DNA of 42,368 nt from Clostridia bacterium (GTDB lineage Bacteria; Bacillota; Clostridia; Oscillospirales; CAG-272): contig JAFTXK010000099.1 in the NCBI GenBank assembly GCA_017461635.1, positions 1 through 42,368 of the forward strand, written 5' to 3'. A program made the position numbers and the translations under genes. Positions 8,449 through 18,273 of the stretch are shown here, in pieces. The notes beneath the pieces are model-generated. The model saw nothing but the letters and a program-made list of their open reading frames with translations, searched no databases and was not told where the DNA came from. Every line of letters starts with the position of its first letter. Positions within the stretch are counted from its first letter, which is position 1.

Positions 8449-8641
8449 TATTCATTACTGCGTTTGTTATCAGAGAATATTTATTACAGGTTTCATAGTT
8501 TTTGTTATTTTAAATCCTATCTGAACGGATCAAATTTCCTTGAATGGATAAATTTTTATTTTCTGACAAATTTATTTACAGGCATTTTTCTTTTTAGGTA
8601 TTGCAAGTTCACATTTTACTATATTTTGGTCAAGTGATGCA

Positions 8642-8670
8642 AAGACTTTTTGGCTAATGTGTGATACAAT
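8642..8670 (+). promoter_or_regulatory. Possible activator-dependent promoter of the exoprotein operon
   Basis: A good -10, TACAAT at 8665-8670 preceded by TGTGA, has no convincing -35 at the right distance (AAGACT at 8642-8647). A TGCAAAG motif at 8638-8644 sits over the -35 position, as expected of a class II site for an activator. The ribosome binding site GGAGG is at 8700-8704. Confidence 0.35.
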
Positions 8671-8709
8671 ACAAAAGTAAATACCAAAATTTTAAATTTG
8701 GAGGAAAAT

Positions 8710-11700
8710 ATGAAAACTTTAAAAAAGAAACAAATTATTGCTTTTTTGGTTATGGTAATGTTTGTTATGCTGAGCTTCTCTGCATATGCAACCGAATCAA
8801 AAATAACCGTAACCGAATACGGCTATGTGTCGGACGGTCTCGTTTCCTATTATAAAGGAAGCGGCAATGAGGGTAAAACCTATTGGGAAGACCTTGCAGG
8901 TGATAACGATATCACAGGTCTTACTCTTGATGACACAAACAAGTTTACAAACAAAGGTCTGCAGATTACATCTACAAAACAAACTCTTCCCACCGGTATT
9001 AAAAACGTCCTTACGGGCGATAGCTTCACCGTGGAGATCTATCTCAGCGATTTTGTGAATAACTCTGTCTCGTTCAATAATATTTTGAAATGCGGCGAGC
9101 CTTTCTCGTTCTTCGTAAGAAACAACGAGGACACTCAATACATCGAATTTAAACATATAGGCGGCGGAGCAGAGGGGGCACGCCATAAGGTGTCGATCTC
9201 GCCCGCGGAGGATTTGAAGGATGGTTTGCTGTCTCTGACATATACCGTCGGCGGTACAACATGTCTTTATCTTGACGGTGTACTTATAAGCGAAAAGACA
9301 TCAGCACTGGATAATTTGGATATTTCATCAAGTCCTGCTATCGGCGAAGGAGTAGATGCGGTTTATAATTCCATGCGTTGCTATAACCGCGCACTCTCGG
9401 TAGAGGAAATAATGATAAATGCTGCTGCCGATGTTGCAAAGAATGAATACGGCTTTGCCGCAGACGGACTTGTTTCCTATTATGAGGGAAGCGGCAACGT
9501 AGACGCAACAGAATGGAAAGACCTGGTTGGCGAAAACCATATTACTGCGGCTACTGATACACTTAAGGGTCTTACAATAAATGATACCAACTACTTTACC
9601 GAAAAGGGCTTTGCGGTAAATAATACAATGCAGTATCTCCCTTCGGCTATTATAGACGATGTTATTGCAACATCTGCCTTTACAGTTGAGATCCACCTCA
9701 GCGATTTTACACCTGCCAATCAAAGCTGGTGCCACATTCTGAAGCATGATACCGATAATTTTTCATTCTACATTGATAGTATAGGTAATGAGCTGAAATT
9801 TAAAAATGAGGCAGATGGCAGCAGTGGCAGCAGACCTACATCAACAGGTATGCTTGACAAGCTTCAGGATGGGCTTCTCACCTTGACATTTGCCGCAGGA
9901 GGCAAGACCGCTGTTTACCTTAACGGCGAGCTGCTTTCATCGGCAACTGCCGCTACCGGCAATCTGAATCTGGACAGTACAAAGGGGCTGTTTTTTGGCA
10001 ACGGTTTTGCTGCTGTATATGAATCCATGCGTTTCTATAACCGCGTTCTTGACCCCAAAGAGATCATGGCAAATGCAATAACCGAAATGGAGTTGACTGA
10101 AACAGCGCCCGATCCCGAGCCCGAGCCCACACCCGAGATTCCCTATGTAACCGATGGTCTTGTTTCCTATTATGAAGGAACGGGCAACGAGGGTAAAACC
10201 ACATGGGACGACCTTGTAGGTGATAATGATATTACCAATCTAAAAACAGACGATAACAATTATTTCACTGAAGAAGGCTTTAAGATCTATACCAATGTAG
10301 AGAAAGCCGGCATTATGCCCGATGCCATTGCAGCGCTTCTCGAAGGCGATGCCTTTACCTTTGAGATACATATAAGCGATCTTAAAGATGAAGGTGTGGA
10401 TGCATCACATGGCTATAATGATTTATTGAAGCATGATGCAAATAACTTTTCTTTTTACAGACAGTTTTCTTCAGATACAATTTACTTAAAAAACAACCAA
10501 GATGGCAGCCGTCCCACCGCCTCTGAAGCACTTGACACCTTGCAGGATGCTATCATTACTGTTACCTTTGCAAAAGGCGGCAAGACTGCAATTTATGTAA
10601 ATGGTGAGCTCTCCACATCTGTTGATGCCTCACCTTCGAATATCGGGCTTTCCACAGAAAATGGTAATAATCTTTATTTCGGCTATAATGTTAACGCCGT
10701 ATATAAAGCAATGCGTTTCTATAACCGCGTGCTTACCGAGGATGAGATAAAAGCAAATGTTGAAGCAGCAGGCATGACGCCTCTACCTACATATATCGAT
10801 GTTGCACAGCCTGTGACCAATATCGTAGGCGATATCTCTGCGATTCGCGAGGTTAGCAGTGCGGCAGAGCTCTCTGAGCTTCTTGCAGATTCTGCTATGC
10901 TCCCCGCAACAGCAATCTTCACAGCAGATAAATCTCTGAATCTTCTTGATGAAAACGGAAATGCTTTTTCTACAGTTTCAGAGATCATCGCTGAAATGGG
11001 ATATCAGATCATCCCCGCATTCCGAGTTGAAACAGAAGAGGCGGCAGTGGCTGTCGGCACATGGCTGAATGAGAATTTTACCGATGCATTCATTATCAGC
11101 TCATCACCTACCGTTCTTGCGGCAGGAAGAACAGTAGCTCCACTTGTTGGCGGCGTTATAGACTATAGCAATACCTATGCTCTCAAAACCGCGCTCACAA
11201 AGGATGACTGCATTGCTATCCGTAAGGAGATCTTTAAGAATATGGCAACCGTTGCCATTCTTCCGGGTGGACTTTGCGATGCTGACACAGTTCAGTATCT
11301 CTATGAGCGCCAAGTCGGAGTTTGGGCAAGCATTTCCGATGAACCCACTACAGCCGAAACCTTCGGCGCAGTGAATAGCGGTGCTCTCGGCGTTATTTCC
11401 GATGATACCGCACTCGTTCTCAATACAGCAATAAATCTCCCCGAAATGACCATGACCCGCACACCTCTTAATATCGCTCATATGGGCTTTGCTGATACGG
11501 GTATTAAGAGAAATCACTATAGCGGCATCGTTTATTCCTATGAAAAAGGCGGAAAGACCATCGAATTTGATGTTTATCTCACTGCCGAAGATACAGACGG
11601 CTCAAGACAGCTTATTATCAACCATGATGCAACCATCACGGCAACCGACGGCAATACATATACCATCGCCGAAACCCCTTGGTCAACTCTGAAGGAGCTG

Positions 11701-14112
11701 AAGACCGCATCAGGCGATTATGAATTTGATATTTCAACCGTTGAAAGCGTTTTTGAATATTTCAAGGATAAGGAGGATGCAATACTTCTTCCCGAGCTTA
11801 AGGCGGCAAGTGATATCAGCGTTGTTGAAGAGATATGGAAGCTGATAGAGAAATACGGTCTCTATGATAATGTGGTCGGACTCACCTTCAGCACGGATTT
11901 CATTGCAAAATCCAGAGAGATATGCCCCGAACTGCCCTTTGTAAAGGTCGGTTACAACAGTCCTGTTTTTGAGGGCAATACAGATGGTGGAATTCTTGGC
12001 GTAAAGAAGCTTGTAGGTGAATTAAATGCCATTTATGATGCTTCTGTCGGCGACACTGTTGCACATGGCTCTGCAAGAGCGATGCTGAAGCGCGGTATGC
12101 TTCTCTATGCTTTCGATAATACAACTGCAAAGATACCGTGGTATTTCATGACAGGTACCAGCTCTATTTCAAATGACTGGGTTGACGGTAATATCATAAA
12201 TTATCCCCTTAATATAAATGTCATGGGTGCGGCTGACGGCGAATATGTAGTACCCGGCAAAACCCTGAGCCTCAGCGCAGTTGTTGATTCATACAGATAC
12301 CTTGATACCTCTGTGACCGATTTCACAGTTGAAATTCTCGCGGGCGCAGATCTTGTTACCGTTAGCGGTGCTGATCTGACCTTCGGAGAGACAGCAGGTA
12401 AGGTTACCTTCGTTCTTTCATATACAAAGACCATACCTCAGAGAATTGACAGCGAAGTTGAAACATATCCCGAAATGGAATATACCGTATATTCCGATCC
12501 AATAACTGTCATTATCACTGATTTTGACGGCTCTGTAAAAACAGAGGGCTACTCCATCAAGCTGAAACCTACCAAGACCGCTGAAAACGGTCTCCGCAGT
12601 ATCTTCTCCTTTGATAATAATAAGAACGCCTTCTTTGTGGATCAGGGCTATGAGCTTCTCGAATACGGCGCAGTTGCAGTCTCCGAGGCAAGATATATCC
12701 TTGACGGAAGCGTTGTTACCATAAGCTCTCAAGCCGATGCCGAGGGTAATTATCAGCTCGAAACAGGCGGTCAAAAGGTCGTTGTTTGGAAGAATAACGA
12801 ACCCGTAGGTAAAACGCTCGGAACAAAGGACGGAATCGTTTACTATTGCCTTGCAGTAACAAATTATACCAAGAATCACAGCGATAATGTATATTTCTGC
12901 GCATACTCCATCTATGAAGATCCGAACGGCAAAATTATTGTAACCACCAAGGACTATGGAATTGATGGCTATAATGCTGTAAACCTCTATCAGACCACTC
13001 TCGATATGTATATAAACGGCGCGATCAATTCTTCAAATACACATGATACCGCCGTTTGGAATACTCTTCTCACCGGTGCAGTCACCCTCACCGAGAGCGA
13101 TTATCGTGCAGACCAGGTCTATAAGCTTGATGCCGATGGAAATGCAACAACAGAATATTATTCCGGCGATTTCGAATTCAAGGAAATTCCCCTTTGGATG
13201 AAGAAGAGTGTAAATAACGATATCAAGCTTACTCTCTTAAATAATCCCAATAATACTGCAGATACCTCGGATGATACATGGGTAGCTGTCTATCGCGGAA
13301 GCGGTTCTCTTATTTCAAATTATGATAACCGTACTTATTCACAGCTCAGTGCTTGTGAGGGTGATGTTATCGGTAATATTTCCGCTTCCGGACTTGCGGC
13401 TTCCAGCCCCAGACTTCTTCCGGAATCGACTAATAAGATCAGAACTGTTATAATGGATGATGGCATTACGGGCTTTGGTGATTATGTTTGGTTCAGAGTA
13501 TATAAGATCGAGACTGTTGTATATCCCAAATCTGTTACAACTGTTGCCGCTAGTGCATTCTATTATGTACAAAATCTTAAGACTGTTTACAGAGCAAATG
13601 CCACAGGCGAGATGCAGAATAATACCGAAGGACTTGTTGATCTTTCAAATGTTGAAAGTGTAAATACAGCGGCTCTTCTCCGAAACTCCTTCGGTATGAG
13701 CGCGGTTCATCTGCCGAGAAATATTACAACTATTGATACAAAGTTCCGTGAGGAAAACTACAGTAATAATCTGACCAAGATCTGGTGCGGCGATACAGCA
13801 ATGCCTGCAGATGGAATCATTGATCTTACAGGTGCTGTAAATCTTACAAAGTTTGGTAATAACAGTCTTAACAACATGCCCAAGATCACTGTAGTAAAAC
13901 TGCCTGATAGCTGTACCTCTTTCGGTACCGATGTGTTCAAAAATACTCCAATAACAGAGATCTGGCAGGCAACCTATAATGCAGATGTTGCCGCATATTG
14001 TGAAACAAACGGTTTGAAGTATTACGATATGAAGGGCAATGAGCAGGTTGATCCCCTGTCGATCCCCGGTGATGTTGAAGCAGGCGAATCAGCAGTTTGG
14101 CCTGAGTCCTGA
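8710..14112 (+). CDS. Giant secreted protein: 3 LamG-like, GDPD-like pair, BspA-type LRR (1800 aa)
   Basis: Secreted surface protein of unknown role. The start is ATG 8710 (GGAGG at 8700-8704), not the in-frame TTG at 8698. Signal peptide residues 1-27 end in FSAYA. Three LamG/concanavalin-like modules follow (about 37-237, 246-462 and 479-690), each starting DGLVSYY and ending with an M(R)xYNR(A/V)L motif; a Pro/Glu linker separates the second and third. About residues 717-911 resemble the C-terminal half of a GDPD TIM barrel (VGVWASISDEP... GVISDD) without catalytic motifs. A fuller GDPD domain follows (about 918-1160) with IEFDVYL, NHDA and PELKA, but the family HRG is HMG (H924-M925-G926). 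Then come an Ig-like segment, a GLRSIFSFD module, and C-terminal LRR_5 repeats. No LPXTG or membrane anchor is seen. Confidence 0.85.
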   Translation: MKTLKKKQIIAFLVMVMFVMLSFSAYATESKITVTEYGYVSDGLVSYYKGSGNEGKTYWEDLAGDNDITGLTLDDTNKFTNKGLQITSTKQTLPTGIKNVLTGDSFTVEIYLSDFVNNSVSFNNILKCGEPFSFFVRNNEDTQYIEFKHIGGGAEGARHKVSISPAEDLKDGLLSLTYTVGGTTCLYLDGVLISEKTSALDNLDISSSPAIGEGVDAVYNSMRCYNRALSVEEIMINAAADVAKNEYGFAADGLVSYYEGSGNVDATEWKDLVGENHITAATDTLKGLTINDTNYFTEKGFAVNNTMQYLPSAIIDDVIATSAFTVEIHLSDFTPANQSWCHILKHDTDNFSFYIDSIGNELKFKNEADGSSGSRPTSTGMLDKLQDGLLTLTFAAGGKTAVYLNGELLSSATAATGNLNLDSTKGLFFGNGFAAVYESMRFYNRVLDPKEIMANAITEMELTETAPDPEPEPTPEIPYVTDGLVSYYEGTGNEGKTTWDDLVGDNDITNLKTDDNNYFTEEGFKIYTNVEKAGIMPDAIAALLEGDAFTFEIHISDLKDEGVDASHGYNDLLKHDANNFSFYRQFSSDTIYLKNNQDGSRPTASEALDTLQDAIITVTFAKGGKTAIYVNGELSTSVDASPSNIGLSTENGNNLYFGYNVNAVYKAMRFYNRVLTEDEIKANVEAAGMTPLPTYIDVAQPVTNIVGDISAIREVSSAAELSELLADSAMLPATAIFTADKSLNLLDENGNAFSTVSEIIAEMGYQIIPAFRVETEEAAVAVGTWLNENFTDAFIISSSPTVLAAGRTVAPLVGGVIDYSNTYALKTALTKDDCIAIRKEIFKNMATVAILPGGLCDADTVQYLYERQVGVWASISDEPTTAETFGAVNSGALGVISDDTALVLNTAINLPEMTMTRTPLNIAHMGFADTGIKRNHYSGIVYSYEKGGKTIEFDVYLTAEDTDGSRQLIINHDATITATDGNTYTIAETPWSTLKELKTASGDYEFDISTVESVFEYFKDKEDAILLPELKAASDISVVEEIWKLIEKYGLYDNVVGLTFSTDFIAKSREICPELPFVKVGYNSPVFEGNTDGGILGVKKLVGELNAIYDASVGDTVAHGSARAMLKRGMLLYAFDNTTAKIPWYFMTGTSSISNDWVDGNIINYPLNINVMGAADGEYVVPGKTLSLSAVVDSYRYLDTSVTDFTVEILAGADLVTVSGADLTFGETAGKVTFVLSYTKTIPQRIDSEVETYPEMEYTVYSDPITVIITDFDGSVKTEGYSIKLKPTKTAENGLRSIFSFDNNKNAFFVDQGYELLEYGAVAVSEARYILDGSVVTISSQADAEGNYQLETGGQKVVVWKNNEPVGKTLGTKDGIVYYCLAVTNYTKNHSDNVYFCAYSIYEDPNGKIIVTTKDYGIDGYNAVNLYQTTLDMYINGAINSSNTHDTAVWNTLLTGAVTLTESDYRADQVYKLDADGNATTEYYSGDFEFKEIPLWMKKSVNNDIKLTLLNNPNNTADTSDDTWVAVYRGSGSLISNYDNRTYSQLSACEGDVIGNISASGLAASSPRLLPESTNKIRTVIMDDGITGFGDYVWFRVYKIETVVYPKSVTTVAASAFYYVQNLKTVYRANATGEMQNNTEGLVDLSNVESVNTAALLRNSFGMSAVHLPRNITTIDTKFREENYSNNLTKIWCGDTAMPADGIIDLTGAVNLTKFGNNSLNNMPKITVVKLPDSCTSFGTDVFKNTPITEIWQATYNADVAAYCETNGLKYYDMKGNEQVDPLSIPGDVEAGESAVWPES

Positions 14113-14136
14113 TCCTTATTCAAAATATCAAATTCC

Positions 14137-14207
14137 CGGCGGCCGCTTTTGGCGTTCAGTTTCTTCCTTTCATAATTTATATATAATTTTTTAAACTGCG
14201 GCCGCCG
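14137..14207. repeat. GC-rich 10-bp inverted repeat between the exoprotein genes
   Basis: CGGCGGCCGC at 14137-14146 and its exact complement GCGGCCGCCG at 14198-14207 flank 51 bases of AT-rich sequence. Each arm is itself built on the palindrome GCGGCCGC. The rest of this 131-bp gap holds only the AAGGAG-type ribosome binding site of the next gene. No T-run follows, so it does not look like an intrinsic terminator. Confidence 0.7.
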
Positions 14208-14243
14208 ACTTTATTAAAAAACGCATAATTAAGGAGATAGATC

Positions 14244-17200
14244 ATGAAAAGATCAATATTAAACCTTTGCGTGATAATTACGCTCATTGCAGCCATGCTG
14301 TCGAGCTTCGCGCTGGTTTCATTTGCTTCTGAAGCAAATGAAATTGCGAAGAATGAATATGGTTATGTTTCAGACGGTCTTGTTGCATATTACGGCGAGG
14401 GCGGAGATACCGAAAATAAGCTCTGGAAGGATCTTTCGGGAAATAATAACGATTTTTCCGTAACCCTTAACACTGCAAACTATTTTGATGCCGAAGGCGG
14501 CGGACTTAAGGTTGGCTCAACCCAGCATTATCTCCCTGAGGCTGTTTGCAATGTTCTTTTGGGCGAAAGCTTCACTATTGAGCTTCATATCAGCGATTTT
14601 GTTGATACAGATGAAACCTACAATAGATTTGTCCATTACGGCGAAGCATTTTCTCTTTTCAGAAATGACAGCTCGGACACGCTTTATTTAAAGAATGGAT
14701 ATTATCCTTCTGATGACGAAAGCTTGGTTCAGGGAGAGCGTCCTTCTATCACAAAAGCTGATAAGAATCTTCAGAACGATCTTGTCACTCTTACCTATGA
14801 TGCAGACGGAAAGACCGCCTTCTATCTGAACGGCGAGCTTATAACGAGTGTATCTACCTCCGGTAAGGCAATTGGTCCTAAGAGCACCGATAAGCTTTGC
14901 ATCGGTGAGGGATGCGATGCATTTTACCGTTCGATGCGCTTCTATAACCGCGTGCTTACCGAGGAGGAGATCAAGTCAAATGTAGCAAATGACGGCTTAA
15001 CTCCCTCTCCCTCATATATTTCGGTAGCACAGCCCGTAACAAATGTTATCGGCGATATCTCCGCTGTAAGAGAGATCAACAGCGCAGAGGAGCTTGCCGA
15101 AGTTATAGCTGCCGAAAATAAACCCTCCACAGCGATCTTTACCGTAGATTCTTCTTTGAAAGTCCTTGACGATAGCGGAGCTGAGATATCCAAAGTTCTT
15201 GATGTCATTGCGGCAATGGAATATAAGATAATACCCGTTTTCAGAGCCGAGGATATTGCCACAGCAGAAGCTGTTGCGGCATGCCTTGAAGAGAATTTCA
15301 CCGATGCCTTTATTATGAGTTCTGTTCCCGCAGCTTTGAATGCGGCTCGCACTGTAGCTCCCAATGTCGGCGGTGTTATTGACTATACGAATACATATGC
15401 GCTTAAAGTATCTCTCACAGAGGCAGATTGCTCGGCGATCCGCAGTGAAATATATTCAAATAACGCAACCGTTGCAATGCTTCCTGCCGCACTCTGCGAT
15501 ACCGAAACTGTTCATACACTGCTTTGGAATCAGGTAGGCGTTTGGGCAAGACTTTCCGATGCTCCTACAGAGACCGAAAGGTTTGCGGCTATAAAATCAG
15601 GTACTTTCGGCGTTGTTTCCGATGATACCGAAGGCATTCTTGCCACAGCATCGTCGTTGCCCGAAAATACTATTACCCGCCGCCCCATAAATCTGGTTCA
15701 CAGAGGCGCAACCGATTCCGAAACTATCGTAAAGAATACATATGAAAGCGTTGTTTATGCCTATGAGCAGGGCGCAAAGTATATTGAATTCGATATACAT
15801 ATGACAGCACCCGAGGAGGGTGGAGATGACAGCACGAGAAAGATAGTTCTCCATCATGATGCCAATACATCCGCCTCCAATAGTATTGACGGAACTACAG
15901 TTTATGATATCTCCGAAACAGCTTGGTCTGTTCTCTATGAAAATATGATCTTCAATTATACAGATAGTGCAGGAAATATTACCGGAAGCTATAAATTATC
16001 GGATTTTGAGGACGTATGCAAATATTTTGCAGGCGAGGTTGACGGCACTCCAAAAACAGACTGCATGCTCTTTGTTGAAGCAAAAGCGGGCAATGATGTT
16101 ATGATGATCGAAATGCTCTATGATCTCATTAAAGACTATGGACTTGAGGATCAGTTCGCTCTTCTCACATTCGAAACCTCTTATATAAAGAAGCTTCGTG
16201 AGATTGCTCCCCATATTCCTACAACTCTGCTGGTTTCGAATTCCAATATCGTCGATTCCAATGCAGATATGACCCTTCAGGGCGTAAGAGAGCTGGTCAT
16301 GCCCATCAATTCTATCTATGAGCCCGCACAGTATAATTCGGGCGACAATCTCGGCAAGGTGAGCGCAAGAGCTCTTCTTAAGCGCGGTATTTTCCTTTAT
16401 GTTTGGTCGAGCGGAAGCGAGATCGATTGCACAGCAAAGGGCTATAACGGAATCACCTCCGATAATCATTGGCTTCTCAATGCCTTCCCCTGGGATATAA
16501 CCGTTAGCGGCATCAGAGAGGATGGGCTCGTAAGCGCAGGCGGAGCACTTGATATTTCCGCTTACGGCGAGACATATGATGAGAGCGTAGCTCTTGACGG
16601 CATATCCGTAAAGATACTTGAAGGCGCAGACCTTGTAAAAGCTCTTGACGGAAGAAGGATCACCTTCGGAGAAAACACGGGCAATGTAACTTTTGCCGCT
16701 GAATATTCATTCCAGAATAGCGGATATACCTTCACAGTATATTCCGATCCCGTAACTGTCGAGATTACAGATCAGGTCTTCTTTGACGGTGCTGTAAAGA
16801 CCGAGGGCTTTGCTATTCGTATGGAGGAATATAACGGTCTCAGAGGCTTATTCAGCTTCGATACCAATAAGAATGCTGCCTTTATAAGACAGGGATATGA
16901 GCTCATCGAATATGGCGCAATAGCCGTTTCGGAAGAGGTATATAAGGCAAACGGAAATACCGTAACCCTTGACCCCGAAACCTTTGAGCTTACCTGTGTA
17001 GGATATAAAGCCCCCGTAAGGATCGGCGATAAATATCAGAATAAGACCCTTGGAACTAAAGACGGTATCGAATCCTACTGTCTTGCAATAACAAATTTTG
17101 AAAAGCATTTTAATGATAATGTATATTTCTGCGCATATTCCGTTTATAAAGATCCGAATGGCGAACCGGTTATAACTCTGAAGGATTACGGCATTGAGGG

Positions 17201-18230
17201 ATATAATACCGTAAATCTCTATCAGCTCACACTCGATATGTATGTAAACGGTGCTATCAATGCATACAATACCGATGTGGCTGCCGTATGGAATACGCTT
17301 CTTACAGGCGTTGTAACTCTCTCCGAGGGTACAGACTATGTCGAATCCGAGACCTTTGGCGATACCTTTATTATGAAGGAATTTGCTGCATGTGGAACGG
17401 CGGCTGTTGCCGGAATAACCCTGACTGTTGTCAATGATCCGAAAAATGATGAGTGGATTCTTATCTATAGGGGCGAGGGTAATATCCCCGGCACAGGCTG
17501 GGATATCAAGCATCAGCTTGCAAGCGAGCGCGCCGAAGCTTATGCGCTTACCAATCCTATTCTTACCGCAGAATCCGATTCCAAGATAACGACTGTTATT
17601 ATCGATTACGGAATCACGGGAATTTCCGGAGCTTACTCATTTGCTCAGCTTAATTTTGATACCCTGGTATATTCGGATACCTTTAAGACAACGAAGGGCA
17701 GTATGTATTATCATTGCCCGAATATCGTTACAGCTTATAAGGCAATGGCTGACGGCGAGATGCATACCGTAGAGGAAAGACTGGCGGATTATTCTCATGT
17801 TGATAATCTTGAAACAGGTGCTATGTTTGTTAATGTATCTGCACCTCCTTCCAAGATACATTTGCCTTCAACCCTTACAGCTATTGCAAATAATTTCCTC
17901 AAGGGTGCCTGGAGTACTGCCAGAGTTACGAAGATATGGTGCGGTGATACAGTAGAGCCCGAGGCAGGCGTGATCGACCTTACCGGTGCGAATATCGTAT
18001 CTATCGGTGCATATGCATTCCCATATCTTGTAAATATCAATACCATAAAGCTTCCCGATAGTTGCACCACTATCGATTCAACGGTATTTACCGATGCAGA
18101 TAGAGGTACTACCCCGATCAAAACCGTTATGCAGAATACCTATAACGCTTCCATAGCGGAATTCTGCACGACTAACGGTTATACCTATTGTAACCTCAGC
18201 GGCACTGTTCATACCGCTCCCGCTGAATAA
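14244..18230 (+). CDS. Giant secreted protein: LamG-like, GDPD-like pair, BspA-type LRR (1328 aa)
   Basis: Paralogue of the preceding gene with one LamG-like module instead of three. Signal peptide about residues 1-29 (ends ALVSFA). LamG about 39-250, again starting DGLVAYY and ending MRFYNRVLTEEEI. GDPD-like half barrel about 275-470 (VGVWARLSD... GVVSDD). A complete-looking GDPD domain begins near 483 with the canonical H486-R487-G488, then IEFDIHMT, LHHDAN and FVEAKAG, so glycerophosphodiesterase-type activity is plausible here. Next come an Ig-like segment, a GLRGLFSFD module, and C-terminal LRR_5 repeats (IWCGDT..., IKLPDSCTTI). No sortase motif. The gap to the upstream gene is 131 bp with no terminator, so they are probably co-transcribed; a strong terminator follows at 18239. 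The diester substrate is unknown. Confidence 0.87.
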   Translation: MKRSILNLCVIITLIAAMLSSFALVSFASEANEIAKNEYGYVSDGLVAYYGEGGDTENKLWKDLSGNNNDFSVTLNTANYFDAEGGGLKVGSTQHYLPEAVCNVLLGESFTIELHISDFVDTDETYNRFVHYGEAFSLFRNDSSDTLYLKNGYYPSDDESLVQGERPSITKADKNLQNDLVTLTYDADGKTAFYLNGELITSVSTSGKAIGPKSTDKLCIGEGCDAFYRSMRFYNRVLTEEEIKSNVANDGLTPSPSYISVAQPVTNVIGDISAVREINSAEELAEVIAAENKPSTAIFTVDSSLKVLDDSGAEISKVLDVIAAMEYKIIPVFRAEDIATAEAVAACLEENFTDAFIMSSVPAALNAARTVAPNVGGVIDYTNTYALKVSLTEADCSAIRSEIYSNNATVAMLPAALCDTETVHTLLWNQVGVWARLSDAPTETERFAAIKSGTFGVVSDDTEGILATASSLPENTITRRPINLVHRGATDSETIVKNTYESVVYAYEQGAKYIEFDIHMTAPEEGGDDSTRKIVLHHDANTSASNSIDGTTVYDISETAWSVLYENMIFNYTDSAGNITGSYKLSDFEDVCKYFAGEVDGTPKTDCMLFVEAKAGNDVMMIEMLYDLIKDYGLEDQFALLTFETSYIKKLREIAPHIPTTLLVSNSNIVDSNADMTLQGVRELVMPINSIYEPAQYNSGDNLGKVSARALLKRGIFLYVWSSGSEIDCTAKGYNGITSDNHWLLNAFPWDITVSGIREDGLVSAGGALDISAYGETYDESVALDGISVKILEGADLVKALDGRRITFGENTGNVTFAAEYSFQNSGYTFTVYSDPVTVEITDQVFFDGAVKTEGFAIRMEEYNGLRGLFSFDTNKNAAFIRQGYELIEYGAIAVSEEVYKANGNTVTLDPETFELTCVGYKAPVRIGDKYQNKTLGTKDGIESYCLAITNFEKHFNDNVYFCAYSVYKDPNGEPVITLKDYGIEGYNTVNLYQLTLDMYVNGAINAYNTDVAAVWNTLLTGVVTLSEGTDYVESETFGDTFIMKEFAACGTAAVAGITLTVVNDPKNDEWILIYRGEGNIPGTGWDIKHQLASERAEAYALTNPILTAESDSKITTVIIDYGITGISGAYSFAQLNFDTLVYSDTFKTTKGSMYYHCPNIVTAYKAMADGEMHTVEERLADYSHVDNLETGAMFVNVSAPPSKIHLPSTLTAIANNFLKGAWSTARVTKIWCGDTVEPEAGVIDLTGANIVSIGAYAFPYLVNINTIKLPDSCTTIDSTVFTDADRGTTPIKTVMQNTYNASIAEFCTTNGYTYCNLSGTVHTAPAE

Positions 18231-18238
18231 TTCAAACT

Positions 18239-18271
18239 AAAAAACGGACTGCCTCGTGCAGTCCGTTTTTT
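18239..18271. terminator. Bidirectional terminator
   Basis: CGGACTGC (18245-18252) and GCAGTCCG (18258-18265) with a CTCGT loop, flanked by six A on the left and six T on the right. It serves the exoprotein operon and the convergent acetyltransferase gene. Confidence 0.93.
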
Positions 18272-18273
18272 AG

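Noticed and set aside
8797..18121. Many long open frames opposite the two giant exoprotein genes and other large genes
   Set aside because: They have no ribosome binding sites, no recognisable domains and lie wholly inside genes with signal peptides and clear domains; they are antisense shadows of biased codon use.
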